From: an uncultured Pedobacter sp.
GTDB taxonomy: Bacteria > Bacteroidota > Bacteroidia > Sphingobacteriales > Sphingobacteriaceae
Assembly (NCBI RefSeq): GCF_946479715.1
Contig: NZ_CAMLHF010000067.1
Span: 1-24,958, forward strand
Length of the DNA stretch: 24,958 nucleotides
Direction of reading: 5' to 3'
Part shown: one piece after another, positions 1-8,785 of the stretch
Layout of the letters: each line of letters begins with the position of its first letter
Position numbering within the stretch: the first letter of the stretch is position 1
The notes under the pieces: generated by a model
Told to the model about the DNA's origin: nothing
The model's input: only the letters and a program-made list of their open reading frames with translations
Databases searched by the model: none
Program-made: the position numbers and the translations under genes

Positions 1-1562
1 AATCTATGCATACGATTATGTGGGCCATGTCAGACCGGGCAATCCCCAGGAGCCTGCGGATGATAGAAGGCTTTGGTGTGCATACTTTTCGATTTATTAA
101 TGCCAAAGGAAAATCTTGTTTTGTGAAATTTCATTGGAAGCCGCTTTTGGGTGTACATTCAGTTGCATGGGATGAGGCTTTAAAAATATCTGGTAAAGAT
201 CCTGATTTTCATCGACGGGATTTACATGATGCCATTGAAAGCGGGGCTTTTCCCGAATGGGAATTTGGTGTTCAGATTGTACCGCAGGAAGATGAGCATA
301 AGTTTGGTTTTGATTTGCTGGATCCAACCAAACTAATTCCGGAAGAGCTGGTTCCTGTACAAAGGATTGGTAAAATGGTATTAGATCGCAATCCTGATAA
401 TTTCTTTGCCGAAGTTGAACAGGTTGCCTTCCACCCTGGTCACTTGGTTCCGGGCATAGATTTCACTAATGACCCTTTATTGCAGGGCCGTTTATTCTCA
501 TATACTGATACGCAATTGTCCCGTTTAGGAAGCCCTAATTTCCACGAAATTCCAATTAACCGTTCTGTCAATACGGTACACAACAATCAGCGAGATGGAC
601 ATATGCGTCAGCAGATCAACAGAGGAAAGAGCAGTTATCATCCAAATTCTATTGCCGATGGCAGTCCCGCACAGGCCAAAATAGCTGAGGGTGGATTTTC
701 ATCTTATGAAGAACGCATTGATGCACATAAAGTAAGAGCACGGAGTAAAAGCTTTATGGATTTCTTTAGTCAGGCGACGTTATTCTATAACAGTCAGTCG
801 GAACCAGAGCAAAACCACATCACCGATGCATTTAAATTTGAGCTAGGTAAAGTTGAAAGCGTAGAAATCCGCCAGCGTGTGGTGAACCTCCTAACGCAGG
901 TGAGCACACCTCTTGCCAATGCGGTTGCAGAGAGTTTAGGTTTAAAAGCAGGGAAACCAATAGAACCGATTAACCATAATCTTGGAGCAGATGCCAATCC
1001 GGCAGATTATAAACCGACAAAAGTAAAATCAGAAATTGAAAAATCTTCGGCTCTGAGCATGGCAAATACTTCAAAAGACAACATTAAGACCAGACAAATT
1101 GCTTTCCTGGCTGCTGATGGTGTTGACGCCTCAGATTTTGGAAATATGAAAAAAGCACTTCTTGCTGCAGGCGCTGTTGTTAAGGTTGTTGCACCTAAAA
1201 ATGGTACTCTTAAAGATTCTGCGAGTAAGGAAATCAAAATTGACATGAGCTTCTTAACGGGAACTTCTGTAGTGTTCGATGCAGTATATGTGCCTGGCGG
1301 AGAAAAAAGTATTAAAGCCTTACTATCTGAACCAGATGCTATTCATTTTATAAATGAGGCCTATAGACATTGTAAAGCCATTGCAACCACTGGTAAAGGT
1401 ATTGAGTTGATTAACCAAAGTTATGTTGGTGCAAAATTGAAAGGTGGTAATGCCGATGCAAAAGCAGGCTTGTTGACAGATCTTAAACCGGATGCTTTTA
1501 TTAATGCGATTGCCCAGCACCGCTTCTGGGTACGAGAGAAAAAAGATAAAATTCCGGCTTAA
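1..1562 (+). CDS. katE: Catalase, large-subunit HPII type with C-terminal DJ-1/PfpI-like domain (5' truncated)
   Basis: Haem catalase that breaks hydrogen peroxide down to water and oxygen in the cytoplasm. The window opens inside the gene: the reading frame is open from base 3, and the distal haem-pocket His and Asn lie upstream of the window. The first visible residues (MWAMSDR, then [10 protein letters not shown]) are typical catalase core. The proximal haem ligand motif R-x-F-x-Y-x-D-T-Q is seen as RLFSYTDTQ, with the Tyr about 166 residues after the ATG at base 6. After a linker, a flavodoxin-like DJ-1/PfpI domain starts near residue 360 ([15 protein letters not shown]) and runs to the end. 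This extra domain marks the large-subunit clade 2 catalases such as E. coli HPII. The nucleophile-elbow position reads ATTGKG with no Cys, so the domain is probably structural, as in HPII. Assignment is firm; the symbol follows the HPII resemblance. Confidence 0.95.
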   Translation, partial: SMHTIMWAMSDRAIPRSLRMIEGFGVHTFRFINAKGKSCFVKFHWKPLLGVHSVAWDEALKISGKDPDFHRRDLHDAIESGAFPEWEFGVQIVPQEDEHKFGFDLLDPTKLIPEELVPVQRIGKMVLDRNPDNFFAEVEQVAFHPGHLVPGIDFTNDPLLQGRLFSYTDTQLSRLGSPNFHEIPINRSVNTVHNNQRDGHMRQQINRGKSSYHPNSIADGSPAQAKIAEGGFSSYEERIDAHKVRARSKSFMDFFSQATLFYNSQSEPEQNHITDAFKFELGKVESVEIRQRVVNLLTQVSTPLANAVAESLGLKAGKPIEPINHNLGADANPADYKPTKVKSEIEKSSALSMANTSKDNIKTRQIAFLAADGVDASDFGNMKKALLAAGAVVKVVAPKNGTLKDSASKEIKIDMSFLTGTSVVFDAVYVPGGEKSIKALLSEPDAIHFINEAYRHCKAIATTGKGIELINQSYVGAKLKGGNADAKAGLLTDLKPDAFINAIAQHRFWVREKKDKIPA

Positions 1563-1570
1563 TATTCCAA

Positions 1571-1604
1571 CGTCATCTCCTTTGGTTAACCAAAGGAGAT
1601 GACG
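1571..1604. terminator. Perfect 34-base palindrome between convergent genes, probable bidirectional terminator
   Basis: A 15-bp perfect stem (arms CGTCATCTCCTTTGG and its complement) flanks a TTAA loop, so the whole 34 bases are self-complementary. It lies 8 bases after the catalase stop and 2 bases before the stop of the oppositely oriented oxidoreductase. The T tract is short (TTT) on the plus strand and weak on the minus strand. Termination of both converging transcripts is therefore inferred from stem strength and position. The arm starts with CGTCATC, shared with the palindrome at 16481-16509. Confidence 0.7.
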
Positions 1605-1606
1605 TT

Positions 1607-2629
1607 TCATCGCCAACCTAGTGCCGGGGCAACATGCTCCAGGATAGCAGACAATACATGGATATTATAATCAACTCCCAATGTGTTCGGTATGGTTAGT
1701 AGCAGCGTATCCGCTTCTTGTATCGCTTCGTCTATAGCCAGTTCTTTGATGAGCTGATCAGGTTCGGCTGCATAGCTCTTACCGAAGACTGCTCGTTTAT
1801 CAGCTTCAATATAACCAAAGCTATCCGATCCTTTTCCCTGTTGTCCGAAATAATACCTGTCCTGATCGTTTACCAGTGCAAAGATTGAACGGCTTACTGA
1901 AACTCTTGGCTCGCGCTGATGCCCGGCTTTGTTCCAGGCTTCCTTATACAACCTGATCTGTTCTGCTTGCTGGATGTGGAAAGGTTTACCATTTTCGTCA
2001 AATTTCAGCGTTGAACTTTGCAGGTACATGCCATTCTCGGCAGCCCAAACTGCAGTTGCATTAGAGGCAGCTCCCCACCAGATACGTTCCCGCAGACCCT
2101 CGGAATGTGGCTCCAGGCGTAATAGGCCCGGCGGGTTCGGGAACATAGGATTGGGATTTGGCTGAGCAAATCCGTCACCCTTTAAGCGATCCAAAAACTC
2201 AAGGGCTTTTTTACGGCCCATATCTGCATCGGTTTCTCCCTGTTCAGGTTGATAACCGAAGTAACGCCAGCCTTCGATGACCTGCTCGGGCGAACCCCTA
2301 CTAATACCAAGTTGCAAGCGACCACCCGAAATCAGATCCGCAGCACCGGCATCTTCTACCATATACAGCGGGTTTTCATAGCGCATATCTATCACGCCCG
2401 TCCCAATCTCTATCTTATTGGTTTTTGCCCCAATAGCAGAAAGCAGCGGAAATGGTGATGCCAGCTGCCGTGCAAAATGATGCACCCTAAAATAGGCACC
2501 GTCCAAACCAATTTCTTCTGCGGCAACAGCAAGGTCTATGGATTGAAGTAATGTGTCGCCGGCGTTACGAGTTTGATACGAGGGATGGTCAGACCAATGT
2601 CCGAATGATAAAAATCCTATTTTCTTCAT
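1607..2629 (-). CDS. LLM-class flavin-dependent oxidoreductase (bacterial luciferase-like)
   Basis: A 340-residue protein of the luciferase-like monooxygenase fold, which uses reduced flavin (FMN or F420 in the wider family) to oxidise small organic substrates. The N-terminal strand and helix (MKKIGFLSFGHWSD), the LAVAAEEIGLDGAYFRVHH segment, the SAIGAKTNKIEIGTGVI segment, and the GGRLQLGISRGSPEQVIEGW block are characteristic of the family's TIM barrel. The length is usual for single-domain members. The gene starts with ATG and is divergent from the efflux operon. An exact TAnnTTTG element lies at 2649-2656 on the minus strand, about 20 bases upstream of the start. The substrate cannot be told from the sequence. 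Family confidence is high; specific function is unknown. Confidence 0.9.
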   Translation of the reverse strand: MKKIGFLSFGHWSDHPSYQTRNAGDTLLQSIDLAVAAEEIGLDGAYFRVHHFARQLASPFPLLSAIGAKTNKIEIGTGVIDMRYENPLYMVEDAGAADLISGGRLQLGISRGSPEQVIEGWRYFGYQPEQGETDADMGRKKALEFLDRLKGDGFAQPNPNPMFPNPPGLLRLEPHSEGLRERIWWGAASNATAVWAAENGMYLQSSTLKFDENGKPFHIQQAEQIRLYKEAWNKAGHQREPRVSVSRSIFALVNDQDRYYFGQQGKGSDSFGYIEADKRAVFGKSYAAEPDQLIKELAIDEAIQEADTLLLTIPNTLGVDYNIHVLSAILEHVAPALGWR

Positions 2630-2648
2630 TGATTGGATGATTTAAAAC

Positions 2649-2656
2649 CAAATATA
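2649..2656 (-). promoter_or_regulatory. Candidate -7 element for the LLM oxidoreductase gene
   Basis: Read on the minus strand this is TATATTTG, an exact match to the Bacteroidota -7 consensus TAnnTTTG, 20 bases upstream of the ATG. No convincing TTTG -33 element is visible at the expected distance, so this is a moderate call. Confidence 0.4.
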
Positions 2657-2722
2657 AGGATACGTCAGTCGCGTGCAGGTCACCACATAGTCATAACGAT
2701 GAATAAATCTTCCTTCTATAAC

Positions 2723-2836
2723 ATGTTTAAAACTATGTTTAATCTATGATGTGTCTCTTAACAGCGAGTCCCTCTTAAGAATCATACCTCAAACTTTGCA
2801 TTAAATCCAACCAGATGCTCAATGTAATGGCAAAGT
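2723..2836. promoter_or_regulatory. Repeat-rich upstream region of the efflux operon, candidate regulator sites
   Basis: The 314-base gap between the divergent genes contains three repeat pairs. ATGTTTAA occurs at 2723-2730 and 2735-2742 (12-base period). CTCTTAA occurs at 2755-2761 and 2772-2778 (17-base period). An imperfect inverted repeat pairs ACTTTGCATTA (2793-2803) with TAATGGCAAAGT (2825-2836) across 21 bases. AraC-type regulators usually bind tandem or inverted half-sites upstream of the operon they control, and one is encoded at the end of this operon. The link is inference; no site has been demonstrated. Confidence 0.3.
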
Positions 2837-2896
2837 CATTAATTGAAAAAAGGGGCAATTATTTGAATTTCATAATAAATCGTTTGACGCGCATAC

Positions 2897-2925
2897 TTTG
2901 AGCTCAAGGTAGAAAAATAAATTTG
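2897..2925 (+). promoter_or_regulatory. Candidate promoter of the RND efflux operon
   Basis: TTTG at 2897-2900, a 17-base spacer and TAAATTTG at 2918-2925 match the Bacteroidota -33/-7 pattern. Transcription would begin near 2932, leaving a very short leader before the ATG at 2944. It also means that the in-frame TTG at 2923 lies inside the -7 element and cannot be the start codon. Confidence 0.5.
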
Positions 2926-2943
2926 TCGTGTAATAAATACACT

Positions 2944-4341
2944 ATGACTAAAGTCCTACCTTACTTTCTGTTTTTCTTCAGTTTTATAATTATTGACTCC
3001 CAAACATCATCAGCGCAAACACTAAAATTGAAAGATGCTGTAAATACCGCTTTAACCAATTATGGGACTATTAAAGCTAAACAGAATTATGTTAATGCCT
3101 CACAAGCTTCCGTCCAGCAAGCTAAAACTGATTTCCTTCCAAACCTAAGCTTATCGGCCCAACAAGACTATGGCACCATTAACGGACAAAATGGTCCATC
3201 TTATGGGCTGGGCGGCCTGGGTATCGCATCAAGCGGACCGGCATTTGAAAAGCAAAATTGGAATTCCGCTTTTGGGGGCTTGTACCTTGCCAATATCAAT
3301 TGGGATTTTTTCACCTTTGGCAGAATAAAAGAAAGGGTTAAAGTAGCCAATAAGATCTTGCAAAGAGATCAGAACGACCTGGCGCAGGAAAAGTTTCAGC
3401 AGCAAATCAAAGTCTCCGCAGCCTACCTGAATCTGCTGGCCGCTCAACGATTAGCTAAATCCCAGGAGAACAATCTCGAAAGAGCAATCACTTTCAAAAA
3501 TACAGCAGTGATCAGGGCACATAACGGGCTAATTGCCGGTGTAGATTCTTCACTTGCTAAGGCGGAAGTTTCCAGCGCAAAAATCTTACTGACCAAGGCA
3601 AGAGACCTGGAACAGGAACAAGCCAACCGATTAGGTGTACTAATGGGTGTTACCTCAACACAAATTGAACTGGATACGGCCTCTATTTCAAGGATTCCTC
3701 AGCAGATGTATACAGATAGTTTGCTGAATGAGAAGAATCATCCGCTAATGCGATTCTATAAAAACAGGGTCGATGTGAGCAACGAGCAGGTAAACCTTTT
3801 CCGAAAATCCTACTATCCTACCTTTTCTCTTTTTGGAGTAATGCAGGGAAGAGGATCGGGATTTAGCTCCACATATGCTCAAAACCAGACAGCATTTACC
3901 AGAAGTTATTTTGATGGGGTAAACCCAACCAGAGGGAACTATCTTTTGGGTGTTGGGGTAGTTTGGAATTTAACAAGCATACTGCGTACCAGCCCTCAGG
4001 TAAGGGCACAACAGTTCCAAAGTAAAGGACTACAAGACGAATATGAACTTGTCGGCCAGCAATTACAAGCTCAATTATCATTAGCTAATGCCAAACTCAA
4101 AAATGCCATCGACAACTATAACGAAGCACCGATACAGGTTAAAGCTGCATCAGATGCCTACCTTCAGAAAAGTACTTTGTATAAAAATGGACTAACTACA
4201 ATAGTAGATCTTACCCAGGCATTGTATACCCTTAACCGCGCAGAAACTGACAGAGATATTGCCTACAACAATGTGTGGCAGGCACTATTGCTAAAATCGG
4301 CTGCACTTGGAGATTTTGACCTTTTCATCAACGAATTTTAA
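2944..4341 (+). CDS. TolC-family outer-membrane efflux channel protein
   Basis: Outer-membrane channel subunit of a tripartite RND efflux system. It forms the trimeric exit duct that joins the periplasmic adaptor and inner-membrane pump. From the ATG at 2944 the protein is 465 residues, with a signal peptide (MTKVLPYFLFFFSFIII, ending near SSAQT). An upstream in-frame TTG at 2923 would add seven residues in front of the signal peptide and overlaps the -7 promoter element, so ATG is preferred. The mature part begins LKLKDAVNTALTNYGTIKAK, followed by two repeats of long amphipathic helices rich in Ala and Gln. The typical second-repeat signature YKNGLTTIVDLTQALYTLNRAE lies near the C terminus. 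It is the first gene of the operon, 12 bases ahead of the pump gene. Family call is firm; the substrate is unknown. Confidence 0.92.
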   Translation: MTKVLPYFLFFFSFIIIDSQTSSAQTLKLKDAVNTALTNYGTIKAKQNYVNASQASVQQAKTDFLPNLSLSAQQDYGTINGQNGPSYGLGGLGIASSGPAFEKQNWNSAFGGLYLANINWDFFTFGRIKERVKVANKILQRDQNDLAQEKFQQQIKVSAAYLNLLAAQRLAKSQENNLERAITFKNTAVIRAHNGLIAGVDSSLAKAEVSSAKILLTKARDLEQEQANRLGVLMGVTSTQIELDTASISRIPQQMYTDSLLNEKNHPLMRFYKNRVDVSNEQVNLFRKSYYPTFSLFGVMQGRGSGFSSTYAQNQTAFTRSYFDGVNPTRGNYLLGVGVVWNLTSILRTSPQVRAQQFQSKGLQDEYELVGQQLQAQLSLANAKLKNAIDNYNEAPIQVKAASDAYLQKSTLYKNGLTTIVDLTQALYTLNRAETDRDIAYNNVWQALLLKSAALGDFDLFINEF

Positions 4342-4353
4342 TTAACAATATTC

Positions 4354-7300
4354 ATGAATTTAATCCGCTTTGCGCTTAGAAAACCTATCTCAATATTAGT
4401 ATTGGTTGCCGGGCTGTTCTTTTTTGGCATTAGTGCAGTAAACACCATTAAGGTAGATATTTTACCTAAAATGAACCTGCCGGTGATCTATATTGCCCAC
4501 CCTTTTGGTGGTTACACACCTAGCCAGATGGAAGCTTACTTTGGTAAGCAATACGTTAACATCCTATTGTTTGCCAATGGTATTAAAACCATTGAGACTA
4601 AAAATATTCAGGGTCTGATGCTAATGAAGCTCACTTACTACGAAGGAACCAATATGGCACAGGCCGCTTCCGAGCTCAGTGCGCTATCTAATCGTGCTCA
4701 GGCCATTTTTCCTCCGGGATCCCAGCCTCCCTTCATTATCCGTTTTGATGCTTCATCTCTTCCAATAGGTCAACTTGTACTAAGCAGTCCCATTAGAACA
4801 AACAACGAATTGCAGGATATTGCCAATACCTATGTTCGTGCTTCATTTACTTCTATCCCGGGCTTGTTAGCACCCGCACCTTTTGGCGGAAGTCCACGGA
4901 CAATTGAAATAAATGTGGATCCGGTATTAATGCGTTCACATAATTTAACTGTAGACCAGGTAGTTGAAGCCATCAAAGTAAATAACCAAACGGCGCCTCC
5001 GGGTAATGTTCGTATAGGAGACAAGAATTACCTGACCCCAACCAATTATACCATCAAAAATGTTAAAGATTTTGAGAACATTCCATTATTTAAGGGAGGT
5101 GTACAAAATCTTTACCTGCGGGATGTTGCTGTAGTGAAGGATGGAGCAGATGCTACAGCGGGCTACGCCTTAATTAATGGCAAACGATCGGTATACTTAA
5201 GCATCGCCAAATCAGGCGACGCCTCTACATGGGATGTGGTTAGCAACTTAAAAAAGAATTTGCCCCAGATTCAGAACACGCTGCCTGAAGATGTAAAACT
5301 GTCTTACGAATTTGACCAATCGGTATATGTGATCAATGCAGTAAAAAGTCTGATCAGTGAGGGTGCAATCGGCGCAATTCTTACCGGATTAATGGTACTA
5401 CTGTTTTTAGGCGACAGAAGAGCAGCGCTGATTGTGATTCTGACCATCCCAACTTCTATCATTGCAGGGGTTTTGTTCCTGAAGTTATTCGATCAAACCA
5501 TCAATATCATGTCCTTAAGTGGCTTAGCGTTAGCTATTGGTATTCTGGTCGACGAATCAACAGTAACGATAGAAAATATTCACCAGCATTTTGATATGGG
5601 TAAACCCAAGGCCCTGGCCATTTGGGATGCCTGTAAGGAAATCGCCTTTCCAAAATTGCTGATCCTGTTGTGTATCCTTGCTGTATTTGCACCCGCTTTT
5701 ACCATGACTGGCATTCCCGGAGCACTGTTCCTGCCACTGGCACTTGCAATTGGCTTCTCTATGATTGTTTCCTTCTTTTTATCACAAACCTTTGTACCCA
5801 TCATGGCCAATTGGTTAATGGTGGCACACCCTAAAAAAACACCGAAGCATAGTAAAAAGATTACAGATGATGAGGCTATTTTTAACGAAACCGGGCTAGG
5901 ACTGGAATCAGAAAAAGACACGCTAAATCAAAAGAAAATCCTTGTAGAGCGTGAAGATTTTAGCAAAGATGGCAAGATCTCCCTCTTTGAAAGATTTAGG
6001 AATCGTTTTATGCGTTTTTTGGATCGACTTATGGGTTATCGTAAACCTGTAGTGTTGGTTTATTTGCTGGTAGTTATTGTGGCGGCAGCCTTGTTGCTCA
6101 CAAATATTGGAAGAGATGTTTTACCTAAAGTAAACTCCAGCCAGTTTCAGTTAAGAATGAAAGCTCCCGAAGGAACCAGACTGGAACGTACTGAAGCAAA
6201 AGTACAGGTGATCCTTAAGGAAATTAAAAGGATGGTTGGAGAAGACCATTTATCCATTAGTTCAGTATACGTAGGGCAGCATCCATCTTTATTCTCGGTA
6301 AACCCAATCTATTTATTCATGGCAGGGCCACATGAAGCCGTTTTTCAGGTGGGACTGAAAGATTATCATGCAGATATGGAAGAATTTAAAGACGAATTAA
6401 GGAAGAACGTAAAAAGACTTGAACCCGATATCAGTTTATCTTTTGAGCCAATAGAATTAACAGACAAGGTGTTAAGTCAGGGTTCTCCCACTCCCGTTGA
6501 AGTGCGCATAGCAGGTAAGAATAAAAAGATAAATGAAACTTACGCAAGAAAGGTACTCGCTGAACTGAAAGAGATTCCTTATTTGCGTGACGTGCAAATT
6601 GCACAGTCTATCAAATACCCTGCATTAAATGTAAATATTGACAGGATTAAAGCTGCTCAACTAGGTGTAGACATGAGCGATGTGTCCCGATCGCTAATAG
6701 CCTCTACCTCTTCCTCCCGTTATACAGATAAAAATGTCTGGGTAGATGAGAAAATTGGTTTAACCTATAACGTTCAGGTACAGGTTCCTTTTAACCAGAT
6801 GAACACCAAAGAAAATATTAGCGAAATCCCCTTGCTTAGAAACAGCATCAGACCTATACTAAGCGATGTAGCCACCATTACTACAGACACCACTTATGGT
6901 GAAAATGACAATGTTGGTGCTATGCCCTACCTTTCCGTTACGGCAAATCTGAACAAAATGGATCTGGGCTCAGCAAGTAAGGATGTAAATAAAGCGATTA
7001 AAGATTTGGGTGAACTGCCAAGAGGTTTAATTGTAAAACCCGTTGGTATGATCAATGTGCTGGGTGAGACCTTAAGCAGTTTACAATCCGGACTTCTTGT
7101 AGCCATTGTGGTTATATTCCTGATGCTATCGGCGAATTTCCAGTCTTTTAAAGTACCATTGGTAATTTTAACTGCAGTACCTGCTGTTATACTAGGAGCT
7201 TTGCTGTTGTTGAGTATAACCGGTTCTACTTTAAATCTTCAATCTTACATGGGCATTATTATGTCTGTAGGGGTTTCGATCGCCAATGCTGTACTTCTGA

Positions 7301-7632
7301 TAACAAACGCGGAGCATTTACGTAAACACAGCGGAAATGCAGTAAGCGCGGCAAAAGAAGCAGCAGCGCTGAGGATCAGACCCATCATTATGACCAGTGT
7401 GGCTATGGTTGCCGGGATGCTACCGATGGCCATTGGCCATGGCGAGGGAGGTGACCAGGTTTCGCCGCTAGGCAGAGCAGTAATTGGAGGTTTGATCGCC
7501 TCAACTGTTGCGGTTCTGATAATTTTGCCTCTGGTATTTGCATGGGTACAAGGCAAGGAAACCACACAATCTATATCACTTGATCCGGAGGATAAAGAAA
7601 GTAAACATTACATCAAAGGATTGACAGAATAA
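4354..7632 (+). CDS. RND-family efflux transporter, inner-membrane permease
   Basis: A 1092-residue proton-driven resistance-nodulation-division pump. It has the standard twofold layout: one N-terminal membrane segment (about 10-30), a large periplasmic loop, five segments (about 335-485), a charged cytoplasmic loop (about 490-555), and then the second repeat, with TM7 near 565-585 and the last five helices from about 905. The TM4 proton-relay motif reads GILVDES with Asp400-Glu401 where AcrB has Asp-Asp, followed by Glu407. In TM10 the sequence SIAN places Ala977 where AcrB has its essential Lys940; the downstream LRIRPIIMTS block keeps the Arg. Metal-type (HME) pumps and other non-AcrB branches also lack that Lys, so the pump is probably functional but not a close AcrB relative. 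It sits between tolC-type and adaptor genes. The substrate could be a drug, bile-like compound or metal and cannot be chosen. Confidence 0.95.
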   Translation: MNLIRFALRKPISILVLVAGLFFFGISAVNTIKVDILPKMNLPVIYIAHPFGGYTPSQMEAYFGKQYVNILLFANGIKTIETKNIQGLMLMKLTYYEGTNMAQAASELSALSNRAQAIFPPGSQPPFIIRFDASSLPIGQLVLSSPIRTNNELQDIANTYVRASFTSIPGLLAPAPFGGSPRTIEINVDPVLMRSHNLTVDQVVEAIKVNNQTAPPGNVRIGDKNYLTPTNYTIKNVKDFENIPLFKGGVQNLYLRDVAVVKDGADATAGYALINGKRSVYLSIAKSGDASTWDVVSNLKKNLPQIQNTLPEDVKLSYEFDQSVYVINAVKSLISEGAIGAILTGLMVLLFLGDRRAALIVILTIPTSIIAGVLFLKLFDQTINIMSLSGLALAIGILVDESTVTIENIHQHFDMGKPKALAIWDACKEIAFPKLLILLCILAVFAPAFTMTGIPGALFLPLALAIGFSMIVSFFLSQTFVPIMANWLMVAHPKKTPKHSKKITDDEAIFNETGLGLESEKDTLNQKKILVEREDFSKDGKISLFERFRNRFMRFLDRLMGYRKPVVLVYLLVVIVAAALLLTNIGRDVLPKVNSSQFQLRMKAPEGTRLERTEAKVQVILKEIKRMVGEDHLSISSVYVGQHPSLFSVNPIYLFMAGPHEAVFQVGLKDYHADMEEFKDELRKNVKRLEPDISLSFEPIELTDKVLSQGSPTPVEVRIAGKNKKINETYARKVLAELKEIPYLRDVQIAQSIKYPALNVNIDRIKAAQLGVDMSDVSRSLIASTSSSRYTDKNVWVDEKIGLTYNVQVQVPFNQMNTKENISEIPLLRNSIRPILSDVATITTDTTYGENDNVGAMPYLSVTANLNKMDLGSASKDVNKAIKDLGELPRGLIVKPVGMINVLGETLSSLQSGLLVAIVVIFLMLSANFQSFKVPLVILTAVPAVILGALLLLSITGSTLNLQSYMGIIMSVGVSIANAVLLITNAEHLRKHSGNAVSAAKEAAALRIRPIIMTSVAMVAGMLPMAIGHGEGGDQVSPLGRAVIGGLIASTVAVLIILPLVFAWVQGKETTQSISLDPEDKESKHYIKGLTE

Positions 7633-7659
7633 CATAAAGGCATTTAAACTAACTCACAA

Positions 7660-8763
7660 ATGAAAACAAACCTATTTCTAAACACAGTAGTCCTGGCAGG
7701 AGGAATTGCCATATTGGCTATAATGAACGGATGTACGGCCAAAGCAGAAAAAGAAGCAGACAAAAAAGAAAAGGCAGTTACTATTGCTACCTTTAAACTT
7801 AAAAAAGATAAGCTAGCCACCACACTGCAGCTGCCGGGAGAACTAAGTGCTTACCAGCAAGTTGACCTGTACGCAAAAATAAGCAGCTTTATTAAAACAT
7901 TAAAGGTAGATATCGGCTCGCAGGTGAGTAAAGGTCAATTGCTAATGACACTGGAAGCACCGGAAACCAATTCTCAGCTGGCTGCCGCACAATCGCGACT
8001 CAAATCTCAGGAAGCTTTATACACCGCAAGCAAAGCGAATTACGAGCGATTGTATGAGACCAGTAAAACCCCCGGAACCATTTCAAAAAATGACCTGGAT
8101 CAGGCCGTAGCGCGCAGAAATTCAGATCAGGCACAATTTGAAGCAGCTAAAGCTTCATACAAAGAAGTAGCCGCAATTAGAGATTATCTGGAAATCCGCG
8201 CACCATTCAGTGGCATTATTACCGCCAGAAATGTGAATTTAGGTGCTTATGTGGGACCGTCTGGCAAGGGATCAGAATTCCCGTTACTTACCCTGCAGGA
8301 ACAGAAAAATCTTCGTTTAGCCATCTCTATTCCTGAAGTATATACAGGGTATTTAAAGCAAGGTGATCAAATTAGCTTTACAGTAAAGTCAATGCCAGAT
8401 CAGGTTTTTACTGCAAAAGTAAAGCGTTTATCCGGTGCTCTGGACCTCCGTCTTCGTTCAGAAAAAATAGAAATGGATGTTCCAAACACTTCTAAAAGAT
8501 TATTGCCTGGCATGGTAGCTGAAGTTCATATTCCACTTCCAGCCAATGCAAGCACATTCGTAATCCCTAAAAAAACATTACTGGAAACAGCTGAAGGTAT
8601 TTTTGTACTAAAAAACAACAACAATAAGATAGAAAAGATCGAAGTAAAAAAAGGCAGGGAAGCCGATGATAGAATAGAGATTTTTGGAGATCTTAAAGCA
8701 GACGATGAACTGGTAACAAATCCTTCAGAAGAAATGCAATCTGGACAAGTCATACAACCATAA
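7660..8763 (+). CDS. RND efflux periplasmic adaptor subunit (membrane fusion lipoprotein)
   Basis: A 367-residue membrane fusion protein linking the RND pump to the outer-membrane channel. The N terminus is a lipoprotein signal: a hydrophobic stretch ends LAIMNGC with Cys25 as the likely lipidated residue, so the protein should be anchored in the inner membrane facing the periplasm. A biotinyl-lipoyl-like half follows (VDLYAKISSFIKTLKVDIGSQVSKGQLLMTLEAP), then an alpha-helical hairpin (about 105-165, Ala/Gln/Lys rich), and then the second lipoyl half (YLEIRAPFSGIITARNVNLGAYVG). The beta-barrel and membrane-proximal domains complete it (LPGMVAEVHIPLP, TLLETAEGIFVL). The gene lies 27 bases after the pump gene and 22 bases before the AraC-type regulator, so co-transcription is likely. 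Confidence 0.95.
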   Translation: MKTNLFLNTVVLAGGIAILAIMNGCTAKAEKEADKKEKAVTIATFKLKKDKLATTLQLPGELSAYQQVDLYAKISSFIKTLKVDIGSQVSKGQLLMTLEAPETNSQLAAAQSRLKSQEALYTASKANYERLYETSKTPGTISKNDLDQAVARRNSDQAQFEAAKASYKEVAAIRDYLEIRAPFSGIITARNVNLGAYVGPSGKGSEFPLLTLQEQKNLRLAISIPEVYTGYLKQGDQISFTVKSMPDQVFTAKVKRLSGALDLRLRSEKIEMDVPNTSKRLLPGMVAEVHIPLPANASTFVIPKKTLLETAEGIFVLKNNNNKIEKIEVKKGREADDRIEIFGDLKADDELVTNPSEEMQSGQVIQP

Positions 8764-8785
8764 TTTTACACTGAGGTTATAGCCA

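Noticed and set aside
2923..2943. TTG start of the TolC-type gene
   Set aside because: It overlaps the -7 promoter element and adds seven residues before a normal signal peptide; ATG at 2944 fits better.
5580..5921. 113-codon minus-strand frame in the RND pump gene
   Set aside because: It is antisense to conserved membrane segments and has no recognisable domain.
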